Positions 1-5,558 of a DNA stretch of 12,966 bases are shown here, piece after piece; position 1 is the first letter of the stretch; every line of letters begins with the position of its first letter. The DNA lies in NCBI GenBank assembly GCA_023442905.1, contig JAEZWY010000144.1, positions 1 to 12,966 on the forward strand. The letters run 5' to 3'. The notes beneath the pieces were generated by a model that saw nothing but the letters and a program-made list of their open reading frames with translations, searched no databases and was not told where the DNA came from. This DNA is from Bacillota bacterium. GTDB lineage: Bacteria > Bacillota > Bacilli > Lactobacillales > Aerococcaceae. Both the position numbers and the translations under genes were made by a program.

Positions 1-92
1 CTGAATCAACTTATAAGTCGTTGAAAGTAGAATTTGTCTATCAATATACATTTGAAACCTTACAACAATTGGATTTGGAGTTATTACATTGA
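1..92 (+). pseudogene. IS3-family transposase, C-terminal remnant
   Basis: Reading from base 3, the + strand encodes ESTYKSLKVEFVYQ followed by a Phe/Leu-rich stretch and LELLH, then a stop at 90-92. This resembles the part of IS3-family (IS150-like) transposases around and after the catalytic Glu of the DDE triad, where an E(S/A)xYKxxKxEFV pattern is followed by a helix and then a Tyr-Val-His-Trp-type segment. The fragment enters from outside the window and ends before the usual conserved NN.R.H..L..-type tail, so it is truncated or frameshifted. The identification rests on about 30 residues remembered from the family and is moderate. Confidence 0.45.
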
Positions 93-423
93 TTTTAATG
101 AAGATCAGTTTACTGTACGGATAAAAAATGGAACGTACCAAGAAGAACGTTTTTTTAATGAGGCACTAATGGAACTGTTAGAGCCGGTGCAAGATACTCG
201 TTATTTAGTAGAAATTAATAATCGCTACTTTACTGTTCCAAAGGATTTAGCGCGCAATAAAGAAGCTGCTAATAGTTTTCTACGAGAAATCAAGCGGAAA
301 CAAAGAAATTGTCGCCTTGTTTACACAAGAAATTTATTAGGAAGACAAAAGTTATTGCAAGCTCGTATAAAAGCTTTGCAGCAAAGAAATCATAAAATCG
401 TCCAAGAACATCTGTGGTATTGA
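34..423 (+). CDS. unidentified 5'-truncated small protein
   Basis: The open frame runs from just after a stop at 28-30 to TGA at 421-423. No ATG lies near its beginning: the nominal start is TTG at 34 and the first in-frame ATG is at 169, with only a weak ribosome site. The first 17 or so codons overlap the IS3 remnant in another frame, so the real gene probably lost its 5' end at a junction near base 85-92. The remaining protein has a beta-rich first half (FTVRIKNG, RYLVEINNRYFTVP) and a strongly basic helical C-terminus (FLREIKRKQRN...RQKLLQARIKALQQRN), which could suit nucleic-acid binding. I do not recognise the family. It is followed by a strong hairpin with a T-run at 500-575, which suggests it was once a real transcription unit. 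It may be non-functional. Confidence 0.35.
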   Translation: MSINIHLKPYNNWIWSYYIDFNEDQFTVRIKNGTYQEERFFNEALMELLEPVQDTRYLVEINNRYFTVPKDLARNKEAANSFLREIKRKQRNCRLVYTRNLLGRQKLLQARIKALQQRNHKIVQEHLWY

Positions 424-499
424 GAAATCTTTCGTTTGATTAGTGCTGTTTTCTACAATGAATTATGAACATCTTCGCTCGTATGAAAATATACTTGTG

Positions 500-575
500 T
501 CATTGATGATACGTCCTTTAAATTTGCTTTTTAGTCAAAAAAGGCTTAAGGAACGTATCATCAATGATTTTTTTT
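500..575 (+). terminator. long hairpin with T-run, probable terminator
   Basis: TCATTGATGATACGT at 500-514 is the exact reverse complement of 553-567. The pairing continues with minor bulges through CCTT..AA (515-521) against TTAAGG (546-551). Eight consecutive T follow at 568-575. The loop is about 24 nt, larger than usual. It lies between the 3' end of the + gene ending at 423 and the 3' end of the minus regulator ending at 615, where a terminator is expected. A small palindromic mobile repeat is an alternative reading. Confidence 0.6.
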
Positions 576-614
576 GGTGTTCTTTTTATGAAATTGTGTG
601 GGAGACATTTAATT

Positions 615-1532
615 CTAAGATTGTTTCTCTAAATAATACGTATTGATGAGAATATCTTGATTGTAATTTCCAAATCCTTTACCAAAAAGTGTCATACCTC
701 CTTTATTGATAGCGTTTGACTCTACTGAGAATCGAAGCTTAATAAATGGATGCTTAGTGAGTTCTAAATCATCAATAGTAATATCAGAATAGGCTTCCCC
801 ATCAATTCCAGTATCTAATTTATTGATCCGTACATGCTTCAATAAACCATATTGACTAAAATTGCTGTTCCACCAAGAAGGGGTATAACGACCTCGAGTA
901 TCAGAGAAATTTCCAGGCACAGTATAAACAGCAACCAATATGTCATTAACATAAATGGAGATGTCACTAGGCCAAACATTATTTGAGAGTGGAAACTCTG
1001 AAGCGATTTCGAAACTTATTTCTAACATATTAGGATCTTCATCGTCTGTTAACATATTTGGAATTTTATATTCTACAAATCCCTCGCTGAACCACAACAA
1101 AGCAGCATCAACACGCTTGGTATCCATAAAGTATTTAGGGTCATCTGCTTTTCCTACGACTTCTTGGGGAGTTGCCAGACCACAAGTTGGTAAAATAGAA
1201 AAGTCTACAAAATGACCAATTTTTAATTCCGTTTGATGAATTTTGAATTCTTGATAAACCTTTTCTGGAAAGACAACATGAATATCATCGACTTTTAAGT
1301 ACACCATTTTTTTGTTTCGGTGGGTGCCAACGCCTCGCTCGGAATGTAATAATCCTGCATCTTCCATCTGTTGTACGTGTCGAGTTACGATAGCGTTGCT
1401 CATTCCTAAATATTTCGAAATTTCACCAATACTTCTTTTTTTATTACCAATGTACTTTAGCATCTTTAAACGAGTTTTACTGGCTAAGGATTCATAAACA
1501 GGCAAAGAATGTAATTCGAGATCAAGTTCCAT
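615..1532 (-). CDS. ArsR-like winged-helix regulator with large beta-rich C-terminal domain
   Basis: A 305-residue probable DNA-binding regulator. Residues about 10-82 form a winged helix-turn-helix of the ArsR/MarR-like type: helices around YESLASKTRLKMLKYI, a second helix at SIGEISKYLG, the recognition helix at MSNAIVTRHVQQMEDAG (44-60), and a wing ending in KKMVYLKV. Classical ArsR proteins are about 100 residues. This one adds about 215 residues of alternating beta strands with aromatic and Asn/Asp-rich loops (for example SDISIYVNDILVAVY and YTPSWWNSNFSQYG), resembling a carbohydrate-binding beta-sandwich. It has one cysteine (C117) and no CxC metal site, so metal sensing is unlikely. The start is well supported: AAAGGAG lies about 8 nt upstream of the ATG on the minus strand. 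It is divergent from the sugar importer and is inferred to be its local regulator, with a sugar as effector. Confidence 0.8.
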   Translation of the reverse strand: MELDLELHSLPVYESLASKTRLKMLKYIGNKKRSIGEISKYLGMSNAIVTRHVQQMEDAGLLHSERGVGTHRNKKMVYLKVDDIHVVFPEKVYQEFKIHQTELKIGHFVDFSILPTCGLATPQEVVGKADDPKYFMDTKRVDAALLWFSEGFVEYKIPNMLTDDEDPNMLEISFEIASEFPLSNNVWPSDISIYVNDILVAVYTVPGNFSDTRGRYTPSWWNSNFSQYGLLKHVRINKLDTGIDGEAYSDITIDDLELTKHPFIKLRFSVESNAINKGGMTLFGKGFGNYNQDILINTYYLEKQS

Positions 1533-1546
1533 TATATACAGACTCC

Positions 1547-1565
1547 TTTAACTAAAAAGTAAAAT
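1547..1565. repeat. 19-bp repeat, copy 1 (regulator side)
   Basis: TTTAACTAAAAAGTAAAAT differs at only two positions from TTTAACCTAAAAGTAAAAT at 1745-1763, in the same orientation. This copy overlaps the region just upstream of the regulator's ribosome site. The other copy lies just upstream of the binding-protein gene. The paired placement suggests a regulator-binding site, which is inference. Confidence 0.45.
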
Positions 1566-1582
1566 ATAATAGTAGTGCTTTC

Positions 1583-1612
1583 ATTATAATGCAATATCTG
1601 TTTAACTGTAAA
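1583..1612 (-). promoter_or_regulatory. promoter of the divergent regulator gene
   Basis: On the minus strand, TTTACA (1612-1607) is followed after 18 nt by a perfect TATAAT (1588-1583). This places the start of transcription about 40-45 nt upstream of the regulator ATG at 1532. The spacer is one base longer than ideal. Confidence 0.55.
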
Positions 1613-1643
1613 GTTGTTTTTGATAAATAGTTTGATAACAATA

Positions 1644-1670
1644 TTGACATCGCTTTCATGGAATGATAAT
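1644..1670 (+). promoter_or_regulatory. promoter of the sugar-uptake operon
   Basis: A perfect TTGACA -35 box lies at 1644-1649. The best -10 candidate is GATAAT at 1665-1670 with a short 15-nt spacer, or an overlapping hexamer one base earlier. Transcription would begin about 100 nt before the binding-protein ATG, leaving a leader that contains the palindrome at 1697-1736. The short spacer fits a promoter needing activation or tightly controlled by repressors. Confidence 0.5.
1645..1659 (-). promoter_or_regulatory. cre site (CcpA operator) over the -35 box
   Basis: Read on the minus strand the 15-mer is ATGAAAGCGATGTCA. It matches the cre consensus WTGNAARCGNWWWCA at every position except one W that is G. 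It overlaps the TTGACA of the importer promoter, a position where CcpA/HPr-Ser-P binding would block RNA polymerase. This fits carbon catabolite repression of a sugar operon in Firmicutes. Confidence 0.7.
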
Positions 1671-1696
1671 TTAAGTTTGTACAAGGGTTTTATATC

Positions 1697-1736
1697 TATA
1701 AATACTTTTTTGTTAATTTTAAAAAAAGTATTTATA
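1697..1736. promoter_or_regulatory. 15-bp perfect palindrome, candidate operator
   Basis: TATAAATACTTTTTT at 1697-1711 and its exact reverse complement at 1722-1736 are separated by 10 nt. The site lies inside the transcribed leader of the importer operon, 40 nt before the binding-protein start. A dimeric winged-helix repressor binding here would act as a roadblock. It contains inverted copies of the AAAAGTAT box also seen at 1736-1743. The stem is almost purely A/T, so a terminator role seems less likely than an operator. Confidence 0.5.
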
Positions 1737-1744
1737 AAAGTATA

Positions 1745-1763
1745 TTTAACCTAAAAGTAAAAT
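1745..1763. repeat. 19-bp repeat, copy 2 (importer side)
   Basis: Direct-repeat partner (17 of 19 identical) of 1547-1565. It lies immediately upstream of the GGAGGGG ribosome site (1764-1770) of the binding-protein gene, so a protein bound here could also affect translation or early elongation. Confidence 0.45.
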
Positions 1764-1775
1764 GGAGGGGAAAAA

Positions 1776-3053
1776 ATGAATACGAAAAAAATAGCAGGAA
1801 TGGTACTGATGGCTGGTGTAGGATTTACATTATTGACAGGATGCGGTGGAGGAAATTCATCTTCAACAAATGCTGGGAATAGTAAGAACGAAATTACTTT
1901 TTGGAATCCTTTCGTAGGTGCTGATGGCGAAAATTTAAAAAAGATGGTCGATGAATATAATAAAACAGATCCGGAATTCAAAATAAAAAATGTCTCACTT
2001 AAAGAATCTGATATGTATACAAAAATTCCTACTGTTGTTAATTCAGGTAGAAATATCCCTGATTTAAATATTGTTCACGCGGAACGTATTAAACAATATA
2101 AAGATAATGACATGCTAGTAACTTTTGATGATGTATTAAAAGATTTTCCCGATATAAAAGATGAAAATTATGTTCCAGAAGCATGGAATCTAGGAGAAAT
2201 TGATGGTGCTCGGTATAGTGTTCCATTAGACATCCATAGTTATGGTATCTACTATAATAAGGAATTATTGGATAAATATTTACCAACTGCTTTAGATGAT
2301 AATATTATTACTTTCGATGAAATAGAAGAAATTGGTAAGAAAGCTGAAAATGATGATATTCGAGGATTAGGAATCACATGGACAAAACCTAACTTCTTAT
2401 CTTTATTTGCGCAAGAAGGCGGGGAGCTAAGCCAAGATGGTACAGCACCTACTCTAGATACAGATGCTACGAAAAAGGCGATTCAGCGATATGCTGATAT
2501 GTACAAGGAAAATATTACTACTCGAGATGGTGAAGATCCAGCACAACTATTCTTAGCAGGTAAGATGGTTCTTTTTCCTGAAGGGATCTGGATGCGTAAT
2601 CAAGTAAAAGAAGCAAAATTTGAATGGGGCTTGACGAACTCACCTCAATTAAGTAATGATCTTTCAAATGCAGTAAACTGGGCATCTTCTCATCAATTTG
2701 TTATGTTCAAAAATAAAGATCGTTCTGAAGAGAAAACAAAAGGAATAATGGAATTTTTGGATTGGGTGCGTACCAACTCTTTAGAATGGGCCAAAGCAGG
2801 ACAAAACCCAGCGACATTAGATCTGTTAGACAATAGTGAATATACAGATATGGAACAATCCCTATTTGTTAATACACCAGAGGAACTAGCGACACTGAAA
2901 ATTTTTGATTACAAATATAACGGTTTTGTAGCTGAGTACTTAGATGCTCATGCATTAGATGTTATATTTGGAAAAATGTCAGTTGATGACTTTGCATCAG
3001 GTATGCAAAAAGAAGTAGCAGATAAAATCGCCAAAGACAATTCCAATAATTAA
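1776..3053 (+). CDS. sugar ABC transporter substrate-binding lipoprotein (SBP family 1)
   Basis: A 425-residue extracellular sugar-binding protein of a CUT1-type importer. It starts with a lipoprotein signal: basic MNTKK, a hydrophobic stretch, then the lipobox L-T-G-C with the lipidated Cys at residue 23, followed by a Gly/Ser/Asn-rich linker. The mature protein begins ITFWNPFVGADGENLKKMV, typical of the solute-binding family 1 fold, and later shows LFLAGKMVLFPEGIW, matching the conserved A-F-x-x-G-K-x-A-M-type segment. Its length is normal (400-450). The start is supported by GGAGGGG five bases before the ATG. It should be anchored on the outer face of the membrane and hand an oligosaccharide or glycoside to the two permeases downstream. 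A gap of 234 bases with a possible attenuating hairpin separates it from them, in keeping with binding proteins being made in excess. The ligand cannot be deduced. Confidence 0.92.
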   Translation: MNTKKIAGMVLMAGVGFTLLTGCGGGNSSSTNAGNSKNEITFWNPFVGADGENLKKMVDEYNKTDPEFKIKNVSLKESDMYTKIPTVVNSGRNIPDLNIVHAERIKQYKDNDMLVTFDDVLKDFPDIKDENYVPEAWNLGEIDGARYSVPLDIHSYGIYYNKELLDKYLPTALDDNIITFDEIEEIGKKAENDDIRGLGITWTKPNFLSLFAQEGGELSQDGTAPTLDTDATKKAIQRYADMYKENITTRDGEDPAQLFLAGKMVLFPEGIWMRNQVKEAKFEWGLTNSPQLSNDLSNAVNWASSHQFVMFKNKDRSEEKTKGIMEFLDWVRTNSLEWAKAGQNPATLDLLDNSEYTDMEQSLFVNTPEELATLKIFDYKYNGFVAEYLDAHALDVIFGKMSVDDFASGMQKEVADKIAKDNSNN

Positions 3054-3084
3054 TAACAAGCAATTGTGATATAGAGTGCAAAAT

Positions 3085-3175
3085 CCGGACTATATTTAAA
3101 CTACAGACTTGTTTATTTCCTTGAATGCAACGTATCAAAAGAAACAATGATGTAATTATATAGTTCGGTTTTTGT
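3085..3175 (+). terminator. long-loop hairpin with T-tract, possible attenuator
   Basis: CCGGACTATAT (3085-3095) pairs with ATATAGTTCGG (3158-3168) through 11 positions, one of them G-U. TTTTTG and TTTT follow at 3169-3178. The loop is about 62 nt, so folding is less certain than for a compact terminator. Partial termination here would lower permease expression relative to the binding protein. Confidence 0.4.
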
Positions 3176-3207
3176 TTTAAAAAAAGTAATGAAGTAGAAA
3201 TGGTTTC

Positions 3208-3236
3208 TTTACATACTCTTATCGAGAGAATATTAG
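3208..3236 (+). promoter_or_regulatory. weak candidate promoter before the permease genes
   Basis: TTTACA at 3208-3213 and TATTAG at 3231-3236 are separated by 17 nt. The -10 box matches consensus at four of six positions. It could give extra transcription of the permease and hydrolase genes, but read-through from 1644 may be sufficient. Confidence 0.25.
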
Positions 3237-3287
3237 TTAAGAAAACTTTTCTCTTATCCCAATTATTTAAGAAAGGAAAAACACACT

Positions 3288-4208
3288 ATGATGGCAACGA
3301 ATAGTGAATCAATAACTACTTCAAGTAAAGGAAAGCACCATCAAACGAAAAAATTAATACCATGGTTATTTATAGCGCCGCATCTAGTTATATTTACCAT
3401 CTTCTTTTTAATTCCTGTTATTTTTGGTATCTATGTATCTTTTACTGACTGGGACTTATTTGGGGTTCCGACTTTTGTAGGGTTAGACAATTATAAGGAA
3501 TTATTTTTCCAAAAAGATTCCACTTTCTATGGACAGTTGCGTATAGGGTTATTAAACACTTTTAAATTTGTACTTTTTTCAGTTCCTTTTTGTATAGCAG
3601 TACCATTAGTATTGGCAGCAGCTCTAAATACAAAACCTAAACTAGGGAAAATTTTTCAGTCAATATTCTATATGCCATCCCTTTTTGCTATTTCAGCAGT
3701 AGTAATTATATGGACATTGATTTTCAATGTAAATTATGGACCAATAAATACTATGTTGAATTCCAATATACCTTGGACTAGCACACAGCCATATGCATGG
3801 GTGACTCTCGTTGTTGTGACTGTATGGTGGACAATTGGAGGAAATATGGTTATCTATCAGGCTGCATTGAACGGGATTCCCAAGGATTATTATGAAGCTG
3901 CAGATATTGATGGAGCCAATTCAATTCAAAAATTTCTGAAAATCACACTGCCTGCAATCAAAGGCCAAATTTTATATACGTTAGTGATGACAACTATTGC
4001 TCAATTCAATATTTATGGACAACCATTGATGCTGACAGGTGGGGGGCCAGCCGATTCCACACGAGTATTATTAATGTATATTCAGCAAAATGCTTTTGGT
4101 TCAGGACAATCAATTGCTGGTATTGCTTCAGCTATGGCGGTTATATTGGGAGTTTGTATTATGATCGTATCAGCTATCCAGTTTAAATTGTTACGCAAGG
4201 AAGACTAG
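3288..4208 (+). CDS. sugar ABC transporter permease (UgpA/MalF type)
   Basis: A 306-residue inner subunit of the CUT1 sugar importer. A hydrophilic Ser/Thr/Lys-rich N-terminus precedes the first membrane segment (about 23-50, WLFIAPHLVIFTIFFLIPVIF). Further segments lie around 88-112, 125-147, 170-190, 228-245 and 275-298, giving the usual six. The ATPase-docking EAA loop is clear at residues 202-221: YYEAADIDGANSIQKFLKIT followed by LP. Two adjacent ATG codons (3288 and 3291) are possible starts. GAAAGGA lies about 10 nt upstream. Nine bases separate the stop from the next permease, so the two are co-translated. No ATP-binding subunit is encoded nearby, which is usual in CUT1 systems that borrow MsmK/UgpC-type ATPases. 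Confidence 0.93.
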   Translation: MMATNSESITTSSKGKHHQTKKLIPWLFIAPHLVIFTIFFLIPVIFGIYVSFTDWDLFGVPTFVGLDNYKELFFQKDSTFYGQLRIGLLNTFKFVLFSVPFCIAVPLVLAAALNTKPKLGKIFQSIFYMPSLFAISAVVIIWTLIFNVNYGPINTMLNSNIPWTSTQPYAWVTLVVVTVWWTIGGNMVIYQAALNGIPKDYYEAADIDGANSIQKFLKITLPAIKGQILYTLVMTTIAQFNIYGQPLMLTGGGPADSTRVLLMYIQQNAFGSGQSIAGIASAMAVILGVCIMIVSAIQFKLLRKED

Positions 4209-4217
4209 GGGGAATAT

Positions 4218-5066
4218 ATGATGAGTAAAAAGAAAAGATTTTCCATTTCACAGTTAGTCGCTTTTATATTCTTATTTGCGATGGCATGTATCTGGATTAT
4301 TCCTCTGGGATATGGGGTATTAACATCTTTTAAATCAGAGATGGAACTTATGACTTCTGGATTTAAAATCATGCCGATCGAATGGGTTTTGACCAATTAT
4401 CAAGAGTTATTGATAAATAATACAAGTACCCCAATAATTCGCTGGTTTACGAATTCTCTATTGATCTCTGTTTCGCATACTTTGTTAGTATTGGTTGTCG
4501 TTTCCCTGTCTGCTTTTGCGTATAGTCGCTTAAATTTTAAGGGGAAACATGCATTGTTTTCATTCTTGTTAGCCACAATGATGTTCCCAAGTGTTGTGAA
4601 TCTGATTCCTCTATATAAAATAATTGATATTCTTGGTTGGGTAAATACACCATTAGCTATGATTGTCCCGGGTGCGGCAGGTGTGTTTAATATTTTCCTG
4701 GTAAAACAGTTTATGGATAATATCCCAAAAGATTTTGATGAAGCCGCTCAAATTGATGGCGCGAGTGAAGGCACAATTTTCTTTAAAATAATCTTACCAC
4801 TAATTAAACCAGTACTATTAGTAGTTTCATTATTTGCTTTTACCGGATCATGGAATGATTTTTTATGGCCTTCAATCGTTTTTAATGATATCGAAAAAAT
4901 GCCGATTACATCTGGCTTGCAGCTATTACAAGGAATGTATGTGTCCAAACCAACTTTGCTGATGGCAGGTGCATTGATAGCTATCGTACCAACGTTCATT
5001 TTGTACTTGTTTGCACAAAAATATTTTCTACAGTCTATGTCATTGTCTGCAGGTGTGAAAGGATGA
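4218..5066 (+). CDS. sugar ABC transporter permease (UgpE/MalG type)
   Basis: A 282-residue second membrane subunit of the importer. It has six predicted membrane segments (around 12-36, 80-103, 111-131, 146-165, 197-217 and 246-268). The EAA loop is at residues 172-193, with DFDEAAQIDGASEGTIFFK then IILP, and the segment FTGSWNDFLWP (about 208-218) is characteristic of MalG-like permeases. The start is at ATG 4218 or 4221, preceded by the AGGGGG that overlaps the end of the upstream permease gene. Its length is typical (275-285). The 3' end carries the ribosome site of the next small gene, so translation of the two is likely coupled. Confidence 0.93.
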   Translation: MMSKKKRFSISQLVAFIFLFAMACIWIIPLGYGVLTSFKSEMELMTSGFKIMPIEWVLTNYQELLINNTSTPIIRWFTNSLLISVSHTLLVLVVVSLSAFAYSRLNFKGKHALFSFLLATMMFPSVVNLIPLYKIIDILGWVNTPLAMIVPGAAGVFNIFLVKQFMDNIPKDFDEAAQIDGASEGTIFFKIILPLIKPVLLVVSLFAFTGSWNDFLWPSIVFNDIEKMPITSGLQLLQGMYVSKPTLLMAGALIAIVPTFILYLFAQKYFLQSMSLSAGVKG

Positions 5067-5072
5067 TTCTAG

Positions 5073-5492
5073 TTGGATAGAAAAGTTGAACGACGAATGG
5101 TTTGTACAATTGGTATCTGGCAAATTATCGATGGCTTGATAACAATTTTATATTTTGGATTATATAAATTAGCTCCTTTGAGTGGAAAAATAGCTAGTGA
5201 AATGTCTAGTCAGGCAAGTCAAACATTAAACAGTAGCATGTTTACCTTAACCTGTACATTTGGTTCATTGTTGATTGGCTTAGGTATTATGAACCTTGTG
5301 ATAGCAAAACGTTATTTGAAAGATGAGCAAATTGCTAAAAAGATAGGCTTTTTTCTATTGGCACAAGGGATATTTTCCTATTTTATCTTAGATATACCTT
5401 CAATGGTTCTAAGTATTGCAACAGGTGTAGTTTACTTTGCTAAAAATAAAGCAATGAAGCGAATGGTCATTGCTAATACAAAGGTTAATTGA
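5073..5492 (+). CDS. small four-helix membrane protein, unidentified
   Basis: A 139-residue hydrophobic protein with probable membrane segments at about 10-32, 56-78, 89-106 and 108-124. The first loop is Ser/Ala-rich and the C-terminus basic (FAKNKAMKRM). I do not recognise a family. It starts with TTG at 5073: AAAGGA at 5058-5063, inside the tail of the upstream permease gene, is correctly spaced, and no ATG occurs until residue 9. It begins six bases after the permease stop, so it belongs to the operon. A role alongside the importer is suggested only by position. The uncommon start codon may keep its level low. Confidence 0.75.
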   Translation: MDRKVERRMVCTIGIWQIIDGLITILYFGLYKLAPLSGKIASEMSSQASQTLNSSMFTLTCTFGSLLIGLGIMNLVIAKRYLKDEQIAKKIGFFLLAQGIFSYFILDIPSMVLSIATGVVYFAKNKAMKRMVIANTKVN

Positions 5493-5558
5493 ATCGTGAA
5501 AAAGAGATGACATTGCATAGCAATCAAATAAAATTTGTTAAAAAGAGAGGTAGAAAAA

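Noticed and set aside
443..646. 67-codon + strand open frame
   Set aside because: It has no good ribosome site, runs through the strong hairpin with T-run at 500-575, and overlaps the end of the opposite regulator gene.
955..1497. Open frames on the + strand inside the regulator gene
   Set aside because: They are antisense shadows of a well-supported gene, without ribosome sites or family resemblance.
615..1532. Metal-responsive ArsR/SmtB repressor function
   Set aside because: There is a single cysteine outside the helix-turn-helix and no CxC or metal-binding pattern. The context is sugar catabolism.
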